NCBI GenBank assembly: GCA_021160625.1 | Contig: JAGHCE010000127.1 | Location: forward strand, 1-11,606 | DNA from: Planctomycetota bacterium | GTDB lineage: Bacteria; Planctomycetota; DG-23; SLPQ01 | Direction of reading: 5' to 3' | DNA: 11,606 nt | Shown here: one piece after another, positions 1 through 7,085 of the stretch | Layout of the letters: the number at the start of each line of letters is the position of its first letter | Position numbering within the stretch: position 1 is the first letter of the stretch | Notes under the pieces: generated by a model | Databases searched by the model: none | Seen by the model: only the letters and a program-made list of their open reading frames with translations | Told to the model about the DNA's origin: nothing | Translations under genes and position numbers: made by a program

Positions 1-370
1 CTTCCAGGACGATCCACCACTGAAGGTTGGTGTTCGTTGAAAGCCGCGCCACGCGCACGTCGCCGTGCGAAGCCTCCGCCGAGACAAGACCCGGCCCCGG
101 CGCATCGGCCTGCGGCTGGGTCCAGGTCCTGGGAATCGAAAACGCCACCACCGCCCCCTCCGGCAGGGGCTCGTCGCCCGGGAAGTAGGTAAGCGTGAAG
201 TCATACCGGCAGCCCACGACGAGGGGGTGGTCCGGCCGAAGCTCCGTGTGACCGGGTGCGAAGTGATACTCGCCGCCCGCCGGCAGGGTGTCGATGAACT
301 CCGCGTAGATGGCTTCGTTGGGATACGGCCGTTCGCCTTCAAGCGGGTCGAGATAGAACCTGTCGGTCAT
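1..370 (-). CDS. N-terminal part of a DUF3604-like protein (cut by the left edge)
   Basis: The minus strand is open from an ATG at 370 to the left edge, giving 123 visible residues beginning MTDRFYLDPLEGERPYPNEA. The start is well supported: GGAGGT at 381-386 lies 10 bases upstream. No signal peptide is visible, so the protein is probably cytoplasmic. The middle of the visible part (YDFTLTYFPGDEPL, then an FSIPRTWTQPQ stretch) resembles the beta-sandwich segment that I recall preceding the DUF3604 metal-dependent-hydrolase-like domain in environmental bacteria. That link is a tentative pattern match, because the catalytic part would lie outside the window. It is the third gene of a leftward operon, 66 bp behind the oligogalacturonate-lyase-like gene, so a role in the same catabolic process is inferred. 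The reading frame is secure; the family is not. Confidence 0.75.
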   Translation of the reverse strand, partial: MTDRFYLDPLEGERPYPNEAIYAEFIDTLPAGGEYHFAPGHTELRPDHPLVVGCRYDFTLTYFPGDEPLPEGAVVAFSIPRTWTQPQADAPGPGLVSAEASHGDVRVARLSTNTNLQWWIVLE

Positions 371-436
371 TTTTCTTTCCACCTCCACGGATTCACCGGC
401 CGGTGCGGGGACCTCCCCTGAACCCGGCGCAAGCCC

Positions 437-1582
437 TCACTCCTCTTCCACTTTCGGCAGACTGTCAAAGTCGGGGACCTCGGCGAGGTAGACGTTGCCG
501 TAGCCGGACATATCGCTTGTAAACAGCACCTCTTTGCCGTCGGGGGTGAAGCGCGGGTGAACGTGGAGCTGCTGGGTCTGGAAACTCCCTCGGTGGCGGC
601 ACAGCATCTTCGGCCCGTCGTAGTCCTTCCCGTTCCACCGCCACAGCCGCACGACCTGGCCGCCGTCGCCGACGATGAGGTGCTCGTCGTTCGAGTGCGT
701 GTGGCCGGTCAGGTGCGGGAAGTCCATCTCGACGTGGTCGGTGTTGTCCAAGCGGATATGCCCTATGAACTGCCGCCCGTCGGCGTATTTGCCGTGAAAG
801 CCTATTCTTTCGCCGTCGGCGTACCAGTATTCGTGGCCGACGGCTTCCTTTTCCTTATAGGGGCGTATTTTCCAGGGTTTTCCCTCGTTGATGTCGAGGC
901 CCCATATCCTGTGGTCCACCTTCACCCAGGGGCCTTCGTGGCAGAATGTCAGCAGCGTGGGCTGCGTCGGCGAGGTATTGACGTGGCTGATCCAGCACTT
1001 CTCCTGCCAGGCGGTCCTGCTGCCGGAGCCGTCGGTTGCAACAACCTCAATTTTGCAGTGTGGTTTGGCCGCGGAATACTCGGCGAAACCGACATACCCC
1101 CGCAGCGTGTCCATATGAATTTTGTCGGTGAGGTCCTCATTTATGGCGGCGCAGACATACTGACCATCGGCGGTGCAGTTTATCATATTTTTCAGGAAGC
1201 CCTTCGGCATCCGGTAAATCGCCCGCTGGTCCAGAGAGACAAGGTCGATGGCCATAAGCTCACAGCCGTACCAAAAATATGCCTCTGGCCGCGTTGGGTT
1301 AACGCACGCTGAGATGAAATCCAGCTCGTTAGGTGCCGCAATTGGTTCGAGATCCGTAAGCTGCGTTATCTCACCCGTAGCGAGCTCGATGCTGTACAGG
1401 TTTGTGCGGTTCTCACGGTCCGACGAGAAGAGCAGCCTCCGGTTTTCGTCGTACCAGCCGGGGTTCGTGAAATAGAAGTGGTGGCTGTGGCCCCTGTAGT
1501 TGGTGAGCTGGCGCATCCGCGTGCCGGTTTCCGGGTCCTTGAACTCCTTTACCTCGCTTGGCCATTTCCTGCCGATTGACAC
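437..1582 (-). CDS. Oligogalacturonate-lyase-like beta-propeller protein (PL22-type)
   Basis: About 381 residues, matching the roughly 388 of enterobacterial Ogl, which splits unsaturated digalacturonate into 5-keto-4-deoxyuronate in the cytoplasm. Numbered from a longer GTG start at 1606, the landmarks are FCHEGP (221-226), GHEYW (257-261), a His-rich GHTHSND (301-307) before IVGDG, and QQLHVHPRFTPDGKEVLFTSD (345-365, shown by key residues Q345, H348, H350). The Q-x-x-H-x-H set plus H302 corresponds to the Mn2+ ligands known for Ogl, and H258 to its catalytic-region His. No signal peptide is seen. I prefer the GTG at 1580-1582: GGAGGA at 1589-1594 sits six bases upstream, inside the longer ORF, and the resulting MSIGRKWPSEVKEF lines up with the start of Ogl. 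It follows the URO-D gene by 49 bp. The substrate may be another uronate oligomer, since many distant homologues are uncharacterised. Confidence 0.88.
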   Translation of the reverse strand: MSIGRKWPSEVKEFKDPETGTRMRQLTNYRGHSHHFYFTNPGWYDENRRLLFSSDRENRTNLYSIELATGEITQLTDLEPIAAPNELDFISACVNPTRPEAYFWYGCELMAIDLVSLDQRAIYRMPKGFLKNMINCTADGQYVCAAINEDLTDKIHMDTLRGYVGFAEYSAAKPHCKIEVVATDGSGSRTAWQEKCWISHVNTSPTQPTLLTFCHEGPWVKVDHRIWGLDINEGKPWKIRPYKEKEAVGHEYWYADGERIGFHGKYADGRQFIGHIRLDNTDHVEMDFPHLTGHTHSNDEHLIVGDGGQVVRLWRWNGKDYDGPKMLCRHRGSFQTQQLHVHPRFTPDGKEVLFTSDMSGYGNVYLAEVPDFDSLPKVEEE

Positions 1583-1631
1583 GAGTCTTCCTCCTTTGGT
1601 TTCCACTGCCGGCTTTTCGAAATCGCGCGCC

Positions 1632-2702
1632 TCACTCGTACGAGCCGAGCTCCTTTGCCAGCTCGCAGAAGCGCCTGAAGTCCGCGAAGCTCACCGTCTC
1701 CGGAACGCTGTGGTCGCTCGAACAGATATAGCCGCCGTTTTTCTTCATCTCGGGGATGACTTGGCGCATCTCTTGCCAGAGCTTTTCGGGATGAGTGTAG
1801 AGGACGGCGTTTAGCCCTCCGTGGAAGCCGAGCTTATCGCCGTACTCCTTTTTCAACGCGACCGGGTCGAGGCCGGACTTCACCTCGATGGGGTTTAGCA
1901 TCTCGACGCCGATCTCGATGAGGTCCGGGATGAAGGTGCTGACGTTGCCGCAGGAATGCAGGCGTGCGCGGATGCCGTGGGCCCTGGCCCACTCGACGGC
2001 GCGCTTGTGGACGGGCTTCAACAGGTTGCGGTACATATCAAGCGAGAAAAACTGCGTCCCCTTGTACCCCATATCGTCGTACCAGAAAACCTCGTCGAAA
2101 TGGTAGCCTGCATCCCATACCATATCCCAGAGCGCTATCTCGACGTCGAGGAAGTGGTTGAACATATCCACGGGCCACTCGGGCTGGGTGGCCATAGCAA
2201 TGAGTAGCCGTTCCGTGCCGATAAAGTGCGAGTGCGTCACGTCGAAGCCGAACCAGAAAAGCGCCGGAATCCATGCGCCCTGCTTGCGCAATTTTGGAAA
2301 AGTGTTTTTGAGATATTCCCAATCGATCCGGTCGCGCGACGGGGTCATTTGGGCCTTCGCCTTCGCCCAGGTCTCGGCGTCCTTCACTAGGAACTCAAGG
2401 TACTCTGGCGTGCCGCCGTGGTGCTTCCAATTGCGCTGGGTTGTGCCCCATCTGGTGGTCTTGATGATGTATTCGTCCGTCTCCTCGACAATCTTCTCCG
2501 GGTAGCGCGGGCTGTTGTCGGCCTCGAGCGTTACGAAGTGGTCGATATCGAAGTAGTCTGTAAAAGAAACGCCTTCCGGCAGTCCCTCGCTGTGCCATCT
2601 CTCAATGGTCGTTGACCAGGGGTAGTCCATTATCGGAATCCTGTCCGCCTCCTTGTGTTCGTACATCCTTGTGACGCGCTCGTGTGTGGTCATTGCGGCC
2701 AT
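1632..2702 (-). CDS. Uroporphyrinogen-decarboxylase-superfamily protein (methyltransferase-like clade)
   Basis: A 356-residue protein of normal length for the URO-D/MtaA/CmuA superfamily, a TIM-barrel family that includes heme-pathway HemE and corrinoid-dependent methyltransferases. Visible marks are WYDDMGY (207-213), LHSCGNVSTFIPDLIEIG (248-265), GFHGGLN (292-298) and GGYICSSDHSVP (323-334). H249-x-C251 together with C327 matches the H-x-C...C zinc site of methylcobalamin:thiol methyltransferases and is not expected in true HemE. I therefore infer methyl transfer or a related reaction, not heme synthesis. The ATG at 2702 has TAAGGA at a spacing of about seven bases; a second Met four codons in is less well placed. 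It is the first gene of a leftward operon with the Ogl-like protein. No corrinoid protein or reactivase gene is in the window, so the methyl acceptor is unknown. Confidence 0.87.
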   Translation of the reverse strand: MAAMTTHERVTRMYEHKEADRIPIMDYPWSTTIERWHSEGLPEGVSFTDYFDIDHFVTLEADNSPRYPEKIVEETDEYIIKTTRWGTTQRNWKHHGGTPEYLEFLVKDAETWAKAKAQMTPSRDRIDWEYLKNTFPKLRKQGAWIPALFWFGFDVTHSHFIGTERLLIAMATQPEWPVDMFNHFLDVEIALWDMVWDAGYHFDEVFWYDDMGYKGTQFFSLDMYRNLLKPVHKRAVEWARAHGIRARLHSCGNVSTFIPDLIEIGVEMLNPIEVKSGLDPVALKKEYGDKLGFHGGLNAVLYTHPEKLWQEMRQVIPEMKKNGGYICSSDHSVPETVSFADFRRFCELAKELGSYE

Positions 2703-2756
2703 AGTATATTCCTTAGACGTTGACGGTTTTAGGTATTCGGCAACCCGTTCAGAGTG

Positions 2757-2785
2757 ATTTTATGAAAGGGGCACTCGTGGCGAAA
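2757..2785 (-). promoter_or_regulatory. Candidate promoter of the URO-D / Ogl-like operon
   Basis: On the minus strand, TTTCGC (2780-2785) and TAAAAT (2757-2762) are separated by 17 bases. The -10 matches consensus at five of six positions; the -35 is weak. It would give a 5' leader of roughly 45-50 bases before the ATG at 2702. Seen by eye only. Confidence 0.35.
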
Positions 2786-2799
2786 GGGTGTAGGGCGGT

Positions 2800-2820
2800 A
2801 AAAAGCCGCAATCGGCCCTC
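2800..2820 (-). terminator. Weak intrinsic terminator after the PQQ-protein remnant
   Basis: Read on the minus strand, GCCG-ATTG-CGGC forms a short hairpin followed directly by TTTTT (2800-2804). Two flanking G-U pairs could lengthen the stem. It lies about 50 bases past the stop of the PQQ remnant and upstream of the URO-D promoter candidate, where a transcript boundary would be expected. The short stem limits confidence. Confidence 0.4.
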
Positions 2821-2866
2821 AGAGAGAGCCTGGAAATCGAAATATCCCTGTGGGCCGCCGCCGCTC

Positions 2867-3314
2867 CTATTTTCCTATGCAGTAGAGGTGCTTGAGCGTC
2901 CTGACATACATACGGGAGCCCGCAAACAGCGGCGTCGAGCGGAAGGCTTCAAGATTGTTCTTTGCCACCTCAGTTGTCGTGCGGCTTCTCAATATACCTG
3001 GCCCACTGGAGGTTTCCCTCGATATCGTAGCACACGACAACGCCCGTACTGTAGACGGCCCAGACGTAGTCGCTGTCGGTGACGGGAGTGGCGGACGAGT
3101 AGCCGTTGGTGTCGTGCTTGCGTGCAAGCACGTAGTGCCCCATAGGCTTGAGCTCTACTCGGAGCCGGGCGACCTTTTCTTTGAGTTCGGGGACCCTTGC
3201 TTTCAGCTCGGCGTCACCCTGCGACTTGCTGAGCTTGTTTTCCGCCGCGCGAGCATCACGCCTCGCGGCGGCCAGATTCTTGGAGAGGGTTGCGGCTTTT
3301 TCCATAAAGCCCAT
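2867..3314 (-). pseudogene. Remnant of a coiled-coil plus PQQ-like beta-propeller protein
   Basis: Two minus-strand frames carry pieces of one protein type. The upstream piece (ATG at 3314 to a stop at 2970) has a charged helical stretch rich in Ala, Lys, Glu and Arg over residues 1-60, likely a coiled coil. Propeller-like sequence follows: GYSSATPVTDSDYVWAVYST, then VVVCYDIEGNLQW. The second piece, in another frame, ends in FRSTPLFAGSRMYVRTLKHL then YCIGK and a stop at 2867, which is a typical C-terminal strand of PQQ-repeat proteins. The switch falls near 2965-2985. Together they encode under 150 residues, far short of a complete propeller, so the central blades are missing as well as the frame. 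The N-terminus is also suspect: an in-frame TAG lies one codon before the ATG and no ribosome binding site is visible. Such proteins are usually exported; no signal peptide remains here. Confidence 0.72.
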
Positions 3315-3523
3315 CCGCTAAATTCGACCTCACGGAGTTCTCCTCATCCTTTTCCAGTAAACGGTTCCAACAAGACGAAGCCGGCCCGCAAGAAGCACGG
3401 GTTCCCTTCCAACCGGCCCTTGCCGTCGCAGGTTCTCTGGTCTGCGGCATTCGCCAAGGGAAGCCGCGCAGTATCGTAGTGACACCCCGGCAAATGGCAA
3501 GCCGTCGGCGCCGCGCATTATGT

Positions 3524-3551
3524 TTGACCGTGGCAGAACGGGGCGTATAGT
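3524..3551 (+). promoter_or_regulatory. Sigma-70-like promoter of the transglutaminase-like gene
   Basis: TTGACC (3524-3529) and TATAGT (3546-3551) are separated by 16 bases. Each hexamer matches consensus at five of six positions. The implied start near 3558 gives a leader of about 35 bases containing AAGGAG at 3581-3586. Confidence 0.55.
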
Positions 3552-3592
3552 CAAAGTCTTGGCACAAGCAATGGGCATGGAAGGAGCTGAGT

Positions 3593-5638
3593 ATGACCGG
3601 GTTTCACGTTGCTGCCTCGATGCAGATGGCCGAGGTCTGCGCCGTCGTGCTTTCGTCGGTCTTCCTCGCGGGCTTTCTGGCGCAGCCGGCCGAGGCCACA
3701 GAGGGTGCGGTCGTCTCGAATGTGAAGGTAGTCTCCGACAAGATCGAGGACGTCTCAAGCATCGAGGCGTGGAAGGCGTCTTTCCTGAAACCCGGGATGT
3801 CCGACAGACAAAAGGCCCTGGCCGTGTGGGAGACGGTGGTGAAGTTCCGCCACCAGAACTCGCCGCCGTACGAATATCTCCAGTCCGACGGCAACGAGTT
3901 CGGCGTTCACGATCCCATCAAGACCTTCAACGTCTACGGCTACGGGATGTGCTGCTGCTCCGCGTCAAATATCGAAGCCCTCGCGCGCGCAGCGGGTTTC
4001 AAGGCCCGTGGCCGGGCGCTTGTCGGCCACAGCGTCCCCGAGGTCTTCTGGGGCGGCAAGTGGCATATGCTGGACGCCTCGCTAATGTGCTGGTTCGACG
4101 GCGCCGACGGCCGCGTTGCGGGCATCGACGAGATAATGGAGAATGTCGCAGACTGGTACGACAAGAACCCCGGATTCAAGGGCGACAATGCAAAACTGCG
4201 CGCCTTTATGAAAAACGGCGGTTGGGGAAAGGGCCCCTCCATATTTGCCGGTACGCCCTTCTTTGACGAGAACGGTAAAATCGGTACCAAAATCCACGGC
4301 TGGAACTCGGCTATGCGCGTCTACGACGGCTCGGAGAATTCCCCCTACGAGTTCGGCTATTCACAGGGCTATCGCGTGAACGTCGAGCTGCGCCCCGGGG
4401 AAGTGCTCACGCGCAACTGGTCCAACAAGGGTCTCTACGTGGATATGGACTCAGCGGCGACGGGCAGGACGGTCGACAATATCACGAGCCTCACGGGAAG
4501 GATAGGCGAAGGTGAGTTCGCCTATTCAAAGGGGCACGGCGACCTGGCGCCCGGCCGCATCGGCAACGGGACGCTTGTCTACGAGGTGCCGCTGGCCGAA
4601 GGCATCTCCCGCATAGCGCCGCTTGGTCACGAAAACATCACCTCGCAAGCCGAGGATGGAGATTCACCCGCACTGCACGTGAAGTCCCTCGGCTTACCGG
4701 GCACCCTGACCATCAGGATGCCCTCTTCGTACATCTACCTCTCAGGAACGCTTTCTGCAGCATTTGCAGTTGGCGAAGGCGGCTCGATACGCTTGTTGCT
4801 GAGCCGCAATAACGGTCTCGACTGGAAAGAGATTTACGCGAACACGAAACCGGGCGCGCACGAGGAAACCGTGGACCTCACGTCGCTGGTCTACCGCCTG
4901 TATGACTACCAGTTGAAGTTCGAGCTGACGGGCGCCGGCACGGGTCTTGACGCCCTGCGGATCGTCCACGACATCCAGCATTCCCAGCGGGCGCTGCCTG
5001 CCTTGGGGCCTGGTGAAAACACGATCACGTTCTCAGCCTCACCCGACGAAGGGACCGTGACTATCGAGGGCCTAACCCGCCCCGAGGGCAAGGGTAATCA
5101 ACTTTCCATACTGGAGTATCACCCCGTCTTTGACGGCGTCGCCTGCACCGAAAGAGGCCTGAAGGCGCCCGCAGAAGGCGGGACGGTTACATTGCCCATC
5201 GAGACCCCCGGCGCTATGGTCCGCTTGCGGATGGGGTGCTCCTACCAGACGCGGGCGCGAAATACCGGCTGGGATTTCCTCGTCTCGTTCGACGGCGGCG
5301 GCACTTGGCTTAAAGCCGGCCGCGTCGAAGGCGGCCTGCCGGGGATGTCCGGGTACGTTACCTTTCCGGCCGTCGGGAAGTCGACGAGAAAGGCGCTCGT
5401 GCGCTTTGCCGGCGGCGACGACAGCCTCATACTGAATCTGCGGATAGACGCCGATTACAAAGAGCCGCGCGGCGCCTTTCGGCCCGTCAGGATCACTTAC
5501 GTTTGGGAAGAGGCAGGTCTCGAGAAGCGCAATGTCCACGTGGCAAAGACGCCCCACGAAACCTATCGCGTTCACTGCTCCACGAATCCGGGCTCTGAGC
5601 CGTTGATGAAAAGCCTTGTAGTCGAGCTCGACCGGTAG
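3593..5638 (+). CDS. Secreted transglutaminase-like protein with C-terminal beta-sandwich region
   Basis: 681 residues. The ATG at 3593 has AAGGAG six bases upstream. Residues 1-36 form a signal peptide (hydrophobic VCAVVLSSVFLAGFLA, then AEA before the likely cleavage site), so the protein is exported. Residues about 70-170 carry a transglutaminase/cysteine-protease fold core: GYGMCCCSASNIEALARAAG (116-135), GHSVPEV (145-151) and KWHMLDAS (156-163). This gives a Cys120-His146-Asp161 triad by family alignment. The triple Cys at 120-122 is unusual; C120 has the right spacing to the following ARAAG helix. The remaining 500 residues contain a PGEVLTRNW segment (about 268-276) and beta-rich stretches resembling carbohydrate-binding or Ig-like modules, with no further catalytic motif that I recognise. 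The role could be peptidase, deglycylase or crosslinking; the substrate is unknown. Its 3' end faces the SPFH remnant convergently. The gene appears intact, in contrast to many neighbours. Confidence 0.88.
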   Translation: MTGFHVAASMQMAEVCAVVLSSVFLAGFLAQPAEATEGAVVSNVKVVSDKIEDVSSIEAWKASFLKPGMSDRQKALAVWETVVKFRHQNSPPYEYLQSDGNEFGVHDPIKTFNVYGYGMCCCSASNIEALARAAGFKARGRALVGHSVPEVFWGGKWHMLDASLMCWFDGADGRVAGIDEIMENVADWYDKNPGFKGDNAKLRAFMKNGGWGKGPSIFAGTPFFDENGKIGTKIHGWNSAMRVYDGSENSPYEFGYSQGYRVNVELRPGEVLTRNWSNKGLYVDMDSAATGRTVDNITSLTGRIGEGEFAYSKGHGDLAPGRIGNGTLVYEVPLAEGISRIAPLGHENITSQAEDGDSPALHVKSLGLPGTLTIRMPSSYIYLSGTLSAAFAVGEGGSIRLLLSRNNGLDWKEIYANTKPGAHEETVDLTSLVYRLYDYQLKFELTGAGTGLDALRIVHDIQHSQRALPALGPGENTITFSASPDEGTVTIEGLTRPEGKGNQLSILEYHPVFDGVACTERGLKAPAEGGTVTLPIETPGAMVRLRMGCSYQTRARNTGWDFLVSFDGGGTWLKAGRVEGGLPGMSGYVTFPAVGKSTRKALVRFAGGDDSLILNLRIDADYKEPRGAFRPVRITYVWEEAGLEKRNVHVAKTPHETYRVHCSTNPGSEPLMKSLVVELDR

Positions 5639-5719
5639 CCGCCCCAGCGGCACCGGCGTCCTGGCCGTGACCTTTGAGGCGTCAAAGACGGGCAGGGGCC
5701 TTGTCGTCACGAAGCCCCG

Positions 5720-6334
5720 GTTGCCGGCGGCCGTCTCCATCGTGTCGAAGGACCTTTGCTCCTGGTAGGTGTAGCCGACAATCTCCATCTCGGCCTTGCG
5801 TGCGAGGGCTTGCTTGAGCCGCGCGACGGCCGGGTCGGTTTCGGGTGTGTTTATCGAGTTGACGAAGAACTTTATGAGTTCCAGGCCGAACTCGTCAAGC
5901 TCGGGGACCATATCTTTCTTGAGGGCCTCGGAAATATCGTTGAGGTGCGCGGCGATTTCCAGGATGGATACCTCGTCCCTGACGATGTACTTGGCGATAA
6001 TGTCCTTGGCGCGGGTGAGGACCAGCCCGCGGAAATAGGAAACCAGCCGCTCCCGGTCAAAAACCGTCAGCGTCCCCACGAGCTTTATCAGGAACTTCTT
6101 CGACTGCGTAATCCTGACACCGTACTACCCGTAGGCCCTTATCGGCAACATCACGTTGTACTTCGGGTCCAGGAGCTGGATCGGGTCGGCGGTGCCCCAC
6201 ATAATGTCGAGCGGAATGGTCCTGTTGACGAACCAAACCTCGGCGGTAAACGGCGTGCGCCCGCCGAAGGGAATCTGCACGAAACGCCTCAGCCACGGGA
6301 TGTTTTTCGTCGAAAGCATGTGCCGACCGGGGCC
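5720..6334 (-). pseudogene. SPFH/band-7 (YdjI-type) gene remnant with in-frame TAG
   Basis: The minus strand codes a continuous SPFH match from GPGRH (6320-6334) through RRFVQIPFGGRTPFTAEVWF, GTADPIQLLDPKYN, SKKFLIKLVGTLTVFDRERL, SYFRGL, FFVNSINTPE and YTYQEQRSFDTMETAAGN to about 5720. One TAG (6125-6127) interrupts it in frame between RAYG and YGVRI, where relatives typically have Gln (CAG), so a single C-to-T change explains it. The first roughly 60 residues of the family are absent: only about 35 bases separate GPGRH from the stop of the upstream membrane-protein gene. After 5720 similarity ends, and the open frame simply runs antisense through the transglutaminase gene to 5072. Intact relatives scaffold membranes or recruit partners through a C-terminal zinc-ribbon or Gly-rich tail, which is missing here. 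I call it a pseudogene rather than recoded because both ends are also gone. Confidence 0.82.
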
Positions 6335-6369
6335 TGTGCCTTTGCCTCGTTATCCTCGCTTTCCACCTT

Positions 6370-7062
6370 TCAAAGATTGACGGGCGAGGAACCCTTCCCG
6401 CCGCGTTTCTTCAGGGCCGGCCTCCGCACGTACCCGACTGCGAAGACCAGCGCCAGGCCCGCATTCATTTCGAAGAGCTCCTCGAACATAAAGAGCACCC
6501 TGCGGGGCCATAGATCCAGGTCGATAACGAGCGCCACGAGGATGAGCGCCGCCGAAAGAGCCAGCAGGATGTACGGCGGATAGTGCACCGCCGACGAAAA
6601 AAAGCGCCGAAGCCGGGTCCTGTATCCGACTATCACCGTCACCGCCGCGACGCAAGCCCCTGCCGCAACGACCACCGCAAGAGATCTGTCGGTGCGTGTA
6701 AGGTCCACGGCAAGGCTCAAGCCCAGCGTGAAAAGGTCGTGAACGGCGTCGATCTTCACGCCGTGGACGACGGGCATCGAAAAACCGAACAACCTCTCGC
6801 CGAAGCTGATTTCGTCCAGGAACCCGACAAGCCCCAGCACCGCCAGGAAGACAAGTACCCCGAAGCCGTCCTTGCCTTTAACCCTCGGCCAGGACACGAC
6901 CCCGATTATGAAAACACCGAGAAAGATGAGCGCGGAGACATTCTCAACAAACCGGTTCTCGCTTGTGAGTTGATCCCTCAAGTCCGGGAAGAGGCGGTAC
7001 GCCACGAGCCCCGCCAAGAGGTCAAAGACCAACACGATTAGGAATACCCTGACGTACTTCAT
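6370..7062 (-). CDS. Polytopic inner-membrane protein with E-x-S-x-G-x-R motif
   Basis: 230 residues with about six or seven hydrophobic spans (roughly 3-23, 42-58, 67-82, 108-120, 127-146, 161-182 and 200-213). The ATG at 7062 is preceded by GGGAG six bases upstream. Between spans it carries LDEISFGERLFGF (82-94), then KIDAVHDLF (103-111), and later FEELFEMNAG (193-202). This acid-rich loop pattern resembles an uncharacterised bacterial membrane family whose usual form is EEISWGQR-IFG followed by an N-x-HN-like motif. Here the Trp is Phe, the Gln is Glu and the later Asn is Asp, so it is a divergent member. The paired acidic and His residues near the membrane face suggest a metal or substrate site, which is inference. 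It starts 23 bp after the lipoprotein gene, almost certainly co-transcribed, and the SPFH remnant follows directly. No function can be assigned. Confidence 0.8.
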   Translation of the reverse strand: MKYVRVFLIVLVFDLLAGLVAYRLFPDLRDQLTSENRFVENVSALIFLGVFIIGVVSWPRVKGKDGFGVLVFLAVLGLVGFLDEISFGERLFGFSMPVVHGVKIDAVHDLFTLGLSLAVDLTRTDRSLAVVVAAGACVAAVTVIVGYRTRLRRFFSSAVHYPPYILLALSAALILVALVIDLDLWPRRVLFMFEELFEMNAGLALVFAVGYVRRPALKKRGGKGSSPVNL

Positions 7063-7085
7063 ACACTTCTCCCGACCTGCAGGCG

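Noticed and set aside
557..1312. 251-codon plus-strand frame
   Set aside because: It mirrors the Ogl-like gene, which has clear family motifs.
1632..2702. Heme-pathway HemE
   Set aside because: The H-x-C...C set and the lack of a visible N-terminal HemE signature favour the methyltransferase-like branch.
3315..3523. Possible N-terminal part of the PQQ protein upstream of its remnant
   Set aside because: None of the three minus-strand frames shows propeller or signal-peptide sequence.
5072..5719. Continuation of the SPFH frame as a 335-residue protein
   Set aside because: After about 5720 the SPFH similarity stops, and from 5638 the frame lies antisense within the well-supported transglutaminase gene.
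5756..6583. 275-codon plus-strand frame
   Set aside because: Antisense to the SPFH remnant and the membrane-protein gene; its composition is typical of a high-GC shadow frame.
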